A DNA stretch of 64,000 nucleotides from Hyphomicrobiales bacterium (lineage in GTDB: Bacteria; Pseudomonadota; Alphaproteobacteria; Rhizobiales; Rhizobiaceae), in assembly GCA_900472625.1 (NCBI GenBank), contig UCIT01000008.1:1-64000 (forward strand), given 5' to 3'. The notes beneath the pieces were generated by a model. It was given only the letters and a program-made list of their open reading frames with translations. It did not search any database and was not told the DNA's origin. Made by a program: the position numbers and the translations under genes. Of the stretch, positions 16,338 to 25,332 are shown in pieces; the stretch's first letter is position 1, and every line of letters starts with the position of its first letter.

Positions 16338-17396
16338 TCAGAGTTTTGCGACGTCGAGCACCGCGCGGGCGAACTCTGCCGGCGCCTCCTGCGGCAGGTT
16401 GTGGCCAATGCCACTGCCGATGGTACGATGTTGGTAGGGCCCGGAAAACTTGGAGGCATAGGCGGAAGGATCTGGGTGCGGCGCACCATTGGCATCCCCC
16501 TCCATGGTGATGGTCGGAACCGTCACCACGGGAGCCTTGGCAAGGCGCGCCTCATAGGCATCGTATTTGGTCTCGCCCTTCACCAGCCCGAGCCTCCATC
16601 GATAGTTATGGATGGTGATGTCGACATGGTCGGGATTGTCGAATGCGCGGGCGGAGCGGTTGAAGGTCTCGTCGTCGAATTTCCAGGTCGGCGAAGCCGT
16701 CTGCCAGATGAGCCGGGCAAAATCATGGGTATGTGCGGCGTAACCGGCGCGGCCACGTTCGGTCGCAAAATAGAACTGATACCACCAGGAAAGTTCGGCC
16801 TTAGGTGGAAGCGGCGCGCGATTGGCCTCCTGGCTGCCGATCAGGTAGCCGCTGACGGACACAAGCGCTTTGCAGCGATGCGGCCAGAGCACCGCCATGA
16901 TATCCGCCGTCCGCGCGCCCCAATCATAACCGGCAACGATCGCGGTCTCGATCTTGAGCGCATCCAGAAGCGCGATCATGTCGACTGCAAGCGCCGCCTG
17001 CTGGCCATTGCGCGGTGTCTTCGAAGAGCGAAACCGTGTCGTGCCGTAGCCGCGCAGATAGGGAATGATGACCCGATAACCAGCGTTGGCCAGGATCGGC
17101 GCAACGTCGACATAGCTGTAAATGTCATAAGGCCATCCGTGCAGGAGCAGGACGGCGGGACCATCTGCCGGGCCGGCCTCGGCATAACCGACATTGAGCA
17201 CGCCGGCATCGATCTGCTTCAGGGCTGCAAAGGTCGTATGGCCGCCGGGCTTGCCGTCCGCACCACCGGCAGGCGCGGTTGCGGAAGAGGATGATTGCCC
17301 ATTTGCAAGCGAGGTGGCGCCGAGTTCGACGGCTGCTACGGTCATGGCAGCAAGGCCAAAGAAGCGGCGGCGCTGAAGCTGAAACGTGTCGGTCAT
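16338..17396 (-). CDS. Tat-exported alpha/beta hydrolase (epoxide hydrolase-like)
   Basis: The start at 17394-17396 has GGAG upstream and gives a twin-arginine signal (QRRRFFGLAAMTVAAVELG), so the 352-residue enzyme is probably exported folded to the periplasm. The fold shows the oxyanion HGWP motif, a nucleophile elbow GYDWGARTAD with aspartate instead of serine, and a C-terminal histidine in GIGHNLPQEAP. An aspartate nucleophile places it with epoxide hydrolases/haloalkane dehalogenases rather than esterases. It is divergent from dipZ. The intervening gap carries repeats likely bound by the neighbouring response regulator. The substrate is unknown. Confidence 0.85.
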   Translation of the reverse strand: MTDTFQLQRRRFFGLAAMTVAAVELGATSLANGQSSSSATAPAGGADGKPGGHTTFAALKQIDAGVLNVGYAEAGPADGPAVLLLHGWPYDIYSYVDVAPILANAGYRVIIPYLRGYGTTRFRSSKTPRNGQQAALAVDMIALLDALKIETAIVAGYDWGARTADIMAVLWPHRCKALVSVSGYLIGSQEANRAPLPPKAELSWWYQFYFATERGRAGYAAHTHDFARLIWQTASPTWKFDDETFNRSARAFDNPDHVDITIHNYRWRLGLVKGETKYDAYEARLAKAPVVTVPTITMEGDANGAPHPDPSAYASKFSGPYQHRTIGSGIGHNLPQEAPAEFARAVLDVAKL

Positions 17397-17444
17397 GGAT
17401 TTTCTCCGGTCGGTGTTGATGACGGTGGCCAGAAAACAGTCCTC

Positions 17445-17614
17445 ATGTATCGTCGATATGTCCGGCGACCATCGCAAATGCATGGGAATGTAGCAGCGGC
17501 ATCCGGAGATACACTTCGATACACAGGGGAAGCCCACCTCGCCGACGACGACGGGCTCGGCGCACGATTGTTTCACTCTGTAGCGGCGCTGGCCGCCTCT
17601 ACACTCCGATACAT
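17445..17614. promoter_or_regulatory. Response-regulator-type direct repeats upstream of dipZ and hydrolase
   Basis: ACACTTCGATACAC at 17511-17524 and ACACTCCGATACAT at 17601-17614 match at 12 of 14 positions. Each is part of a tandem of two ATACA/TACA half-sites exactly ten bases apart (17509 and 17519; 17600 and 17610). A weaker copy on the opposite strand (ATATCGACGATACAT) lies near 17445-17460. Ten-base-period direct repeats are the usual form of OmpR/PhoB-family sites, and an OmpR-family regulator is encoded at 15475. Confidence 0.6.
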
Positions 17615-17740
17615 TCCCCCCTGAAACCGGACACATCAGCGATACCTGCGCCCGACCAGATTGGCGCCGTTGTCGACCGCGCCCGTCTCGGCTTCACCAG
17701 TCTCCACACTCTTTATCCCCGGGCTTCAGAGGACACGATC

Positions 17741-19510
17741 ATGACGCTTCTCGTCATTGCCTATGTCGGAGGGGCGCTCACCATCCTGAGCCCCTGTATC
17801 CTGCCGATCCTTCCCTTCGTCTTCGCCCGCGCCGGACAACCGTTCCTGCGCAGCACGCTGCCCATGCTGGCAGGCATGGCGGCGACTTTCTCGCTCGTCG
17901 CGACACTGGCTGCGATCGGCGGCGGCTGGGCGATCGAGACCAATGAATTCGGGCGGCTTGCCGCGCTGCTGCTGCTCACCCTTTTCGGCCTCGGCCTCAT
18001 CTCTCCCCGCATCGCCACGATCCTGAGCCAGCCTGTGGTCGGGCTCGGCAACCGCCTGTTGAATGCCGCCGGAAAGCCAGACAGCGTTCCCACCGCCGCG
18101 GGCTCTCTCCTTCTGGGCATTGCCACCGGCCTCCTTTGGGCGCCCTGCGCCGGGCCGATCCTCGGTCTCGTGCTGACCGGTGCAGCCCTGCAGGGCGCCA
18201 ATCTTGAAACCACGGTCCTCCTCGTTGCCTATGCTGCTGGCGCAGCCACATCGCTCGCCCTCGCCCTTTTGGCAGGCGGGCGCATCTTTGCTGCCTTGAA
18301 ACGATCCCTTGGTGTCGGCGAGCGTATTCGCCAAGTCCTTGGCGCAGCTGTCATTGCAGGCGTCGGCGTCATCGCGCTCGGCCTCGACACCGGCCTCCTC
18401 GCCAAGCTTTCCTATTCCAGCACATCCTCCTTCGAACAGGCGGTTCTCGATCGCCTCCACACCCGGCCAGGCGAAGGCGGCATGGAGGTCGCAAGCGCGG
18501 ACAGTTCCGTGCTCGCCGGCAACGGCACGCCGTTTCACGCCGACCTCCCCGTCGAAGGACGCGTACCTTCACTGGGCGGTGCGGTGGATTGGCTGAACTC
18601 GCCGCCGCTTTCCGCGGAAGCCCTGAAAGGCAAGGTCGTGCTCGTCGACTTCTGGACCTATTCCTGCATCAACTGCATCCGAACCATTCCCTATGTCCGC
18701 GCCTGGGCCGAGAAATACAAGGATCAAGGTCTCGTCGTGATCGGCGTGCATGCGCCGGAATTTGCTTTCGAGAAAGAGATCGACAATGTCAAAAATGCAA
18801 TCTCCGACTTCAAGATCGGCTATCCCGTCGCCATCGACAATGATTACAAAATCTGGCGTGCCTTCAATAACAGCTACTGGCCGGCCAGCTACCTGATCGA
18901 TGCCAAGGGCAATATCCGCTACCACCATTTCGGCGAAGGCAATTATGGCCGGACCGAGCAGGCAATACAGGATCTGCTGCGAGAAGCCGGCAGCGACGTC
19001 GCCAACACTGCGCCCGTCAGGCCCGAGGCAAAGGGCGCAGAAGCGAGTGCCGACCTGAAGGATATCCGCTCCGGCGAGACCTATATCGGTTACAGGCAGG
19101 CCACCGGCTTTGCCTCGAACGAAGGCCTTCGTCCCGGCTCTTCCGGTACCTATTCGATCAACACGCCCGGCCTGAACGAATGGGGTCTCTCCGGCAGCTG
19201 GACTGTCGGCGCGGAGGAAGCGACCCTCGACAAAAGCGACGGCGCCATCACCTACCGGTTCAGCGCCCGCGACCTGCATCTCGTATTGGGGCCGGACAGC
19301 TTGGGAAAACCGGTCCGCTTCCAGATGACGATCGACGGCCACGCGCCCGGCGCCGACCACGGCACGGATACCGATGCCGCCGGCAATGGCACGGTCACAT
19401 CCACCCGCCTCTACCAGCTCGTCCGTCAGTCCGGCGGCGTCGCGCCCAGAACCTTCACCATCCGCTTCCTCGATCCGGGCGTGCAGGCCTACGCCTTCAC
19501 CTTCGGCTGA
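17741..19510 (+). CDS. dipZ: DipZ-type CcdA/thioredoxin fusion
   Basis: A 589-residue three-part membrane protein. Residues 1-225 form a DsbD/CcdA-like six-to-eight-helix reductant conduit with cysteines at 19 (LSPCILP) and 136 (APCAGP), which move electrons from cytoplasmic thioredoxin across the membrane. Residues of about 280-430 are a TlpA-like thioredoxin domain with CxxC at 309-312 (SCINCI). The last 150 residues are the DipZ C-terminal beta domain, ending GVQAYAFTFG. It should supply reducing power in the periplasm for oxidised thiols or peroxides. It is followed by an exported hydrolase 40 bp on, probably co-transcribed. Confidence 0.92.
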   Translation: MTLLVIAYVGGALTILSPCILPILPFVFARAGQPFLRSTLPMLAGMAATFSLVATLAAIGGGWAIETNEFGRLAALLLLTLFGLGLISPRIATILSQPVVGLGNRLLNAAGKPDSVPTAAGSLLLGIATGLLWAPCAGPILGLVLTGAALQGANLETTVLLVAYAAGAATSLALALLAGGRIFAALKRSLGVGERIRQVLGAAVIAGVGVIALGLDTGLLAKLSYSSTSSFEQAVLDRLHTRPGEGGMEVASADSSVLAGNGTPFHADLPVEGRVPSLGGAVDWLNSPPLSAEALKGKVVLVDFWTYSCINCIRTIPYVRAWAEKYKDQGLVVIGVHAPEFAFEKEIDNVKNAISDFKIGYPVAIDNDYKIWRAFNNSYWPASYLIDAKGNIRYHHFGEGNYGRTEQAIQDLLREAGSDVANTAPVRPEAKGAEASADLKDIRSGETYIGYRQATGFASNEGLRPGSSGTYSINTPGLNEWGLSGSWTVGAEEATLDKSDGAITYRFSARDLHLVLGPDSLGKPVRFQMTIDGHAPGADHGTDTDAAGNGTVTSTRLYQLVRQSGGVAPRTFTIRFLDPGVQAYAFTFG

Positions 19511-19550
19511 ACCCCTTCCCTCACCTATGCAGACAATAAAGGATCGCGAC

Positions 19551-20309
19551 ATGAACCGCGGTTTTATCTCAATGGCAGCCGTTGCAACTGCCACCAGTAT
19601 CATCGCCTTCGCCGCACAGGCCGCGGAGGTGAAGAACATCGTCATCGTGCATGGCGCCCTTGCCGATGGCTCCGGCTGGCGCAAGGCAACCGAAATCCTC
19701 GTCGACCGAGGCTTCAACGTCACCATCGTGCAGGAGCCGATCACCTCTCTCGCCGATGATGTCGCCGGCACCAACCGCGTGCTGGACCTGCAGGACCGAC
19801 CGTCCCTCCTCGTCGGCCACAGCTATGGCGGCATGGTCATCACCGAGGCGGGCAATAATCCCCATGTCGCAGGCCTCGTCTATGTGGCGGCCTTCCAGCC
19901 CGAAAAGGGGGAAAGCCTGTTCAATCTGGCAAGCTCCAAGCCTGCCGGCGGAATGAACATCCGCGAAACGAAGGACGGGAAATATCTCTACCTGGACCCG
20001 GCTGCATTCGCGACCGACTTTGCAGGCGATCTTCCAAAAAAGGACGCTGATTTTCTCTCCAGATCACAGGTCTTTGCCGCCAAGCAGGCTTTCGCGGCGA
20101 AGATCACCGATCCCGCCTGGAAGACCAGGAAAAGCTGGACGATCGTTGCCACCCATGACCGTTCGATCAATCCCGATCTCGAACGGGACATGGCCCGACG
20201 TTCCGGCAGCAACGTGACCGAGATTGCGGCAAGCCACGCCGTTTTCGCCTCCCAGCCCGAAAAAGTCGCCGATGTGATCGAGAGGGTGGCAAAAGCCCTT
20301 TCACACTAA
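19551..20309 (+). CDS. Secreted alpha/beta hydrolase (EstC-like)
   Basis: A 252-residue protein. The ATG at 19551 has AAAGGAT upstream; the longer frame from 19374 only repeats dipZ in another frame. Residues 1-25 (SMAAVATATSIIAFAAQAAE) are a cleavable signal peptide. The fold shows VHGALADGSGW, nucleophile Ser91 in LVGHSYGGM, aspartate in THDRSINPD and a late histidine in ASHAVFASQPE, giving a complete triad. Similar proteins are small periplasmic esterases/hydrolases. It ends at a convergent terminator shared with the ABC-F gene. The substrate is unknown. Confidence 0.87.
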   Translation: MNRGFISMAAVATATSIIAFAAQAAEVKNIVIVHGALADGSGWRKATEILVDRGFNVTIVQEPITSLADDVAGTNRVLDLQDRPSLLVGHSYGGMVITEAGNNPHVAGLVYVAAFQPEKGESLFNLASSKPAGGMNIRETKDGKYLYLDPAAFATDFAGDLPKKDADFLSRSQVFAAKQAFAAKITDPAWKTRKSWTIVATHDRSINPDLERDMARRSGSNVTEIAASHAVFASQPEKVADVIERVAKALSH

Positions 20310-20335
20310 AGCCCTGCAGATCTCCCATCAAACTG

Positions 20336-20366
20336 AGCCGCGGATTTTTGGGGCGCGGCTTTTGTT
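20336..20366 (+). terminator. Rho-independent terminator after the hydrolase gene
   Basis: AGCCGCG (20336-20342) and CGCGGCT (20354-20360) form a seven-base stem with an eleven-base loop, followed by TTTTGTT. It ends the dipZ-hydrolase transcript and lies directly at the end of the converging ABC-F gene. Confidence 0.75.
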
Positions 20367-21955
20367 ACGCTCCGAGCGGCACGCCAAGTGGAAAACGCCG
20401 GGTGATGCCGATGGCCTCAAGGAAAGCCTCGTCATGGCTGACTACCAGAAGCGCACCGTCATAGGCGACCAGCCCCGCCTCCACGGCGGCGATGGAGTCA
20501 AGATCGAGGTGATTGGTCGGTTCGTCGAGAATAAGCAGTTGCGGCGGCTTTTCGCCACCGAGGACACAAGCCAGACCGGCACGCAGCATCTGCCCGCCCG
20601 ACAAATGCCCGACCGCCTTCAGGCTCGCATCGCCACGAAACATGAAGCGGGCGAGAGCCGCCCTGCAGGCATTTTCACCGGCTCCAGGGTTGAGACGCAT
20701 GAAATTGTCCCGGATTGAAAGCTGCGGTTGCATCAGGCTTACCTTCTGATCGAGAAACGCGCATGGAACCTCGACCCGCACGGAACCCGAAAATGGCACC
20801 AGACTTCCGGTGATAACGGATAGCAACGTTGTCTTGCCCGTGCCGTTCACGCCGATGACGGCAAGGCGCTCGGGGCCAGTCATCGTCAGCGAAAGATCGG
20901 ACCGGGTCGTCACTGTTGTAACCAGCAGCCACTTTGTCCAGCCGCAGCACCGTCCTCGATGCCGCCAGATCCGTGGAGAGTAGGGAAACCCTGAAGGGAT
21001 CGAGGACCTCCAGACGATCGGAGGCAGCAGCCACACCCGCCCTCGCCTCTCCCGCCATCCGGCTTGCAAGCGCAGCCTTCTCGCCGCCTGTCTGCTCGGC
21101 ACGCATGGCGCGGCCACCGGCCGCGATCCTCGGTATCCCGCCCTCAGCCGCTTTCCGCTTGCCCGCGCCATCGCCGCGCGCCTGTCGCTCCGCCGTATCC
21201 TGCGCCTTGCGCTCGATCTCGCCAAGCCGCTTTTGTGCGTCGGCCAGATCATGCCGGGCGGCTGCAAGCTCCAGCGCCTTGCGTTCACGGTAATGGCTCC
21301 AATTTCCGCCATAACGGCTGATGCCGAACGATGTCAGTTCGACGATCGCATCGACGGCTTCCAGCAGTTCGCGATCGTGGCTGACGATGATCGCGCCCTG
21401 GCGCCAGCCTGCGAGAAATTCGATCACCGCCGCCCGTCCGTCCCGATCGAGATTGTTGGTCGGCTCGTCGAGGATCAGAAAATCCGGGGCATAGTAGACC
21501 TGGGCGGCAAGCGCTGCGCGGGTGCGTTGTCCGCCGGAAAGTTGCGCAAGCGATGTCGTCAGGGGCATGGAAAGGTCGAAACGCGCCATGGCCGCCTCGA
21601 TATCGGCTTCCAGCATCCAGTCGATATCGGCCAGTTCTTCAAGCGTCGCCCTGCCGGCCTGTGCCCGCTCGAGCAGGGCCAGTGCATGACGAGCGCCAAA
21701 AAGATCGGCAATCATGTCCCCTTCACCAAGCTGCACGCTCTGACGCAGCATATGGACGCCGCCAGGCGCAGAAGCGGATCCCGAATCTGGCGCCAACTCA
21801 CCCGAGATCAGTTTCAGGAGCGTCGTCTTGCCGACGCCATTGCGACCGACAAGGCCAACGCGTTCGGGCCCGAAAACGATGTTCAGGTTGGAGAGAAGCG
21901 GGCGACCGTCAGGCGTGGACCAGGATAGATTGGAAAGCGTGATGGAATGCGGCAT
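20365..21955 (-). pseudogene. ABC-F ATPase gene split by a frameshift
   Basis: An ABC-F protein with two ATP-binding cassettes and no membrane part, the kind that acts on the ribosome (translation factors, antibiotic resistance). From ATG 21953-21955 the first cassette shows GRNGVGKTTLL, LSGGQRTRAAL and LILDEPTNNLD, followed by a charged linker rich in Lys/Arg/Ala. Near 20900-20925 the frame is lost: LDKVAAGYNSDDPVRS continues nonsensically. The adjacent frame resumes with SDLSLTMTGPERLAVIG, GVNGTGKTTLL, LSGGQMLRAGLA and LILDEPTNHLD to the stop at 20365. Both halves keep all ATPase motifs, so the lesion is a single small indel, recent or a sequencing error. Confidence 0.82.
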
Positions 21956-22072
21956 GGACAAGGTTTTCCCGTATTGCAAGGCAAAGTGGCGTTGCGATCG
22001 GGTTGAAATCCATTGTCGACCATCCCGTTGGTGCTGCAGACGAGGTTGATCTAGGCCCTAAAGAAGGTGCGT

Positions 22073-22993
22073 TCAAGGCATTTGGTCAGTATCCCAGCCA
22101 ATTTCCCTGATCAGCTCGACGAGCGCGCGCAGTTTGGCCGGGATATGGCGCCGGCCTGGATAATAAAGACAGAGACCAGGATAGGAAGACAGCCAGTCAC
22201 CCAGAACCTCCACAAGCACACCATCAGCAAGATCAGCGGCGACCTGCCACGTATTGAGATAGGCGATACCGGCGCCTTCCCTCGCGGCACGCAGCATCAG
22301 GTCGCTGTCATCGAGCGTCAGCAGGCCCGGAACATCCATGGTGAAAGCCTCGCCGTGCCGCTCAAACTCCCAACGGTAGAGGGAGCCGCTTGCCATGCGT
22401 GCACGAATGCAATCGTGGCTTTTCAAGTCCGCCGGCACGTTCGGCCTGCCACGCCGCGCGAAATAGCCGGGAGAACCGACGATCGCAGGGCGAACGGATT
22501 GGCTGATCGGCTGGATGATCATGTCCGGCGGCACGGCCTCGCGAATACGAATACCGGCATCGAAGCCCTGTGCATTGATATCGACCAGAGCGCCCTCGGT
22601 GACGATTTCGACCGCCATCTGCGGATAGCGATGCCGATACTCGAGGAGGACGGGTTTCAAGACCATTCGTGCGGCCCCGACAGAGGTGTTGATGCGCACG
22701 GTACCGCTCGGCTCGGTACGATGCTCGTCCGCCAGATCGACCGCCTTGCGGATTGCCGCCAGTGCCGGGGTGATCTCTGCCACGAACTGCTCACCGGCGG
22801 ACGACAGGACAACGCTGCGCGTTGTTCGGTTGAAGAGCCGTACGCCTATACGCGCCTCCAGAACCGCGATCTGTTGGCTGAGCGCGGAAGACGACATATG
22901 GAGTTCGCGCGCTGCGGCCCGGAAGCCGCCATGCGCGGCCACGGCAACAACAGCCTCAAGTTCGGCCAGTGTCCCACGCAACATTGTCCACAA
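22073..22993 (-). CDS. LysR-family regulator
   Basis: A 306-residue LysR-type regulator. The N-terminal helix-turn-helix reads ELEAVVAVAAHGGFRAAARE, then MSSSALSQQIAVLEARIGV and FNRTTRSVVLSSAG. The effector domain from about residue 90 includes GTVRINTSVGAARMVL and FDAGIRIREAVPPDM, as in the CrgA/PecT-like branch. It is divergent from the aldehyde dehydrogenase gene at 23081, and the 87-bp gap has CTTATCAG twice (22997-23004 and 23024-23031), possible operator half-sites. I infer that it regulates that dehydrogenase. Confidence 0.9.
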   Translation of the reverse strand: MWTMLRGTLAELEAVVAVAAHGGFRAAARELHMSSSALSQQIAVLEARIGVRLFNRTTRSVVLSSAGEQFVAEITPALAAIRKAVDLADEHRTEPSGTVRINTSVGAARMVLKPVLLEYRHRYPQMAVEIVTEGALVDINAQGFDAGIRIREAVPPDMIIQPISQSVRPAIVGSPGYFARRGRPNVPADLKSHDCIRARMASGSLYRWEFERHGEAFTMDVPGLLTLDDSDLMLRAAREGAGIAYLNTWQVAADLADGVLVEVLGDWLSSYPGLCLYYPGRRHIPAKLRALVELIREIGWDTDQMP

Positions 22994-23080
22994 TTCCTTA
23001 TCAGATCATCCTTGATTGACCAACTTATCAGTTCAATTCCAAACCGCCAGATTAAGCGCATCACTTTTCAGGAGAAGACG

Positions 23081-24496
23081 ATGCGTATCATCGATGAGAT
23101 CTATATCGACGGCCAGTTCATTACCCCACATGGCGAGGAGATTGCCGATCTCTACAATCCCTCGACGGAGGAGAGGATCGCTGCGGTGCGTCTCGGCGAC
23201 ATCGACGACGCCCAGGCTGCGATTGCGGCGGCAAAGCAGGCCTTTCCTGCTTTTGCCCGAACCGGCAAGCAGGACCGCATCGCCATGCTCGAACGCCTCG
23301 GCGATGCCGTATCTGCCCGTGATGCCGAACTGACGGATGCAATGGCAACGGAATATGGAGCACCGCAATATTTCACCGGTTTTGCGGTCGCGCATGCCGC
23401 ATCCAGCTTTCGGCACATGGCCGAAGTCCTCAGGGACTACGACTTCACACGGCAAATCGGCAGGGCCGAAGTGACAATGTTGCCGATCGGCGTGACGGCC
23501 GCGATTACCCCTTGGAACAGCAATTACGGCTTCATCTGCGCAAAACTCGCAACGGCGATTGCTGCCGGAACGACAATCGTGATCAAACCGAGCGAAATGA
23601 GCGCGATGCAGACTCAGCTGCTCACCGAATGCCTGCATGTGGCCGACCTACCGAAAGGTGTCTTCAATATCGTCAACGGTCGTGGCGATGTCGTCGGTGC
23701 GGAATTCAGCCGGCATCCGGATGTTGCCAAGGTGACGTTCACCGGCTCGACGGCCGTCGGCAAACAGGTGCTGCGTGCCGGTGCGGAAACTCTGAAACGG
23801 GTGACGCTCGAACTCGGCGGCAAAGGGCCAAATATCATCCTTGACGACGCGGATCTCGACCTCACCATTCCCACGGTCCTGCGGGTTGGCCTGATGAACA
23901 GTGGCCAGGCCTGCATTGCCGGCACCCGCATTCTTGTGTCGGAAGCAAGAAAGGCCGAAGTGATCGAGAGACTGCGGGCAGAGATCGCAACCTTCAAGCC
24001 GGGTATGCCATCCGATCCGGCCGTGATGATTGGTCCAATGGTAAGTCAGAAACAGTATGAACGGGTACAGGCCTATATCACACTGGGGGTCAATGAAGGA
24101 GCAGCGCTCATCGCCGGTGGCCCAGGCCGCCCACAGGGCATCAGCCATGGCTGGTTTTCGCGGCCGACGATTTTCGCGAATGTGACGAACGATATGCGGA
24201 TCGCTCGCGAGGAGATCTTTGGACCGGTGCTTTCTGTCCTGTCTTACCAGGATGAGGAGGAAGCAATCCACATCGCCAACGACACGAGCTACGGGCTTCA
24301 GGCATATCTGCACGGCACGGACATGGAGCGAATGCAGAAGCTGGCTAGCCGCCTGGATTGTGGCCGCGTCGTCATCAATGGCGCGCCCCACGAGCCGTTG
24401 GCCCCGTTTGGTGGTATGAAGCAATCTGGCATCGGCCGCGAGTTTGGCTCTTTTGGGCTGGAAGCTTTTCTGGAGCCGAAGGCGGTATTGGCTTAA
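23081..24496 (+). CDS. NAD(P)-dependent aldehyde dehydrogenase
   Basis: A 471-residue enzyme. The ATG at 23081 follows CAGGAGAAG; the upstream part of the long frame is only the antisense of the LysR gene. It oxidises an aldehyde to the acid through a cysteine thiohemiacetal. Visible residues are the PWNSN asparagine near 146, KPSE cofactor loop near 169, Glu244 in LELGGKGPN, catalytic Cys278 in SGQACIAGTR, and the late EEIFGPVLSV and PFGGMKQSGIG motifs. The gene is intact and of normal length. The immediate regulator is the divergent LysR protein. The aldehyde substrate cannot be told from sequence. Confidence 0.92.
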   Translation: MRIIDEIYIDGQFITPHGEEIADLYNPSTEERIAAVRLGDIDDAQAAIAAAKQAFPAFARTGKQDRIAMLERLGDAVSARDAELTDAMATEYGAPQYFTGFAVAHAASSFRHMAEVLRDYDFTRQIGRAEVTMLPIGVTAAITPWNSNYGFICAKLATAIAAGTTIVIKPSEMSAMQTQLLTECLHVADLPKGVFNIVNGRGDVVGAEFSRHPDVAKVTFTGSTAVGKQVLRAGAETLKRVTLELGGKGPNIILDDADLDLTIPTVLRVGLMNSGQACIAGTRILVSEARKAEVIERLRAEIATFKPGMPSDPAVMIGPMVSQKQYERVQAYITLGVNEGAALIAGGPGRPQGISHGWFSRPTIFANVTNDMRIAREEIFGPVLSVLSYQDEEEAIHIANDTSYGLQAYLHGTDMERMQKLASRLDCGRVVINGAPHEPLAPFGGMKQSGIGREFGSFGLEAFLEPKAVLA

Positions 24497-24683
24497 GGCC
24501 GCACGGCGATTTTGTACGGCAGCATCACCGCTCGATCAGTTGACCCGAGTGGTGATGCTCTTTGGTCTTGTAGGGATCAAACTGGCAAACTGCATTAGGC
24601 ATAGTGACAATGGCCAGCTTGATTTGGCGTGGATTTTTGCACCAATTGGTGCTATGGAGCGGATCAACATTTGGGAGCCAGAC

Positions 24684-24884
24684 ATGCGATCCACCATCAA
24701 TCTCGACGACAGTCTCTTAGAAAGAGCCAAGTCTCTTACGGGTACAAAGGAAACGGCGGCTCTTGTGCGTCAGGCACTTGAGACATTGGTGCGTATCGAA
24801 TCCGGCAAGCGGCTGATCGCTCTTGGCGGCACTATGCCCGAGGCCGAGGTGGCGCCCCGCCGTCGGAGCGACGTGGGCAGGTGA
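24684..24884 (+). CDS. vapB: VapB-type antitoxin
   Basis: A 66-residue protein. The ATG at 24684 has GGGAG upstream and starts MRSTINLDDSLLERAKSLTG, the ribbon-helix-helix DNA-binding type of VapB. A helical tail follows (AALVRQALETLVRIESGKRL), ending in GGTMPEAEVAPRRR, which would wrap the toxin. Its stop overlaps the toxin start as GTGA at 24881-24884, ensuring coupled synthesis. It should neutralise VapC and repress the operon. Role: plasmid or island stabilisation. Confidence 0.88.
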   Translation: MRSTINLDDSLLERAKSLTGTKETAALVRQALETLVRIESGKRLIALGGTMPEAEVAPRRRSDVGR

Positions 24885-25264
24885 TTCTTGTCGATAGCTC
24901 AATCTGGATTGATCACTTCCGACACGTAGACCCGCAGCTGACCAAAATCATCGAAGATGATCAGCTACTTTGCCACCCTTTTGTTGTCGGTGAACTGGCT
25001 CTAGGCAGTCTACGAGAACGGGATGCGGTAATAGCGTTTCTTACAGCACAGCGCGAGGCGGTGATCGCGACCCATGCAGAGGTAATGACGGTTATCGATC
25101 GCCATTCGATATTCAGCATGGGGATTGGTTATACCGACGCACATCTGTTGACTTCAACTCTACTCGATCGGCGATCCAGCTTGTGGACGAGGGATAAACG
25201 TCTAGCGGCCGCTGCTCTGAAGGTTGGCGCGGCGCTTTATCCTTCTCCATATATTCCTCACTAG
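24881..25264 (+). CDS. vapC: VapC-type PIN-domain toxin
   Basis: A 127-residue PIN-domain ribonuclease starting at GTG 24881. The four acidic metal-binding positions are present: Asp5 in ILVDSSIWID, Glu in VVGELALGSL near residue 38, Asp in GYTDAHLL near residue 91 and Asp in LWTRDKRLAAAA near residue 109. VapC enzymes cleave tRNA or rRNA when freed from VapB. The toxin is full length and looks active. It is followed by the convergent HNH pseudogene. Confidence 0.9.
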   Translation: MILVDSSIWIDHFRHVDPQLTKIIEDDQLLCHPFVVGELALGSLRERDAVIAFLTAQREAVIATHAEVMTVIDRHSIFSMGIGYTDAHLLTSTLLDRRSSLWTRDKRLAAAALKVGAALYPSPYIPH

Positions 25265-25332
25265 ACATGCTGCGGCGAGTTTTCGGGTGGTAATACTCAA
25301 AGCTCTTGAAGGGATCCGAACCATCGGCATGC

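Noticed and set aside
15412..17294. Long plus-strand frames across the response regulator and hydrolase genes
   Set aside because: They are shadows of the minus-strand two-component and hydrolase genes and contain no recognisable domain.
18569..19774. A 401-codon minus-strand frame
   Set aside because: It is antisense to dipZ and the esterase-like gene, with no domain or ribosome binding site.
22067..23080. N-terminal extension of the aldehyde dehydrogenase frame
   Set aside because: The first 338 codons are antisense to the LysR gene; ATG 23081 has a good ribosome binding site and the family's normal start.
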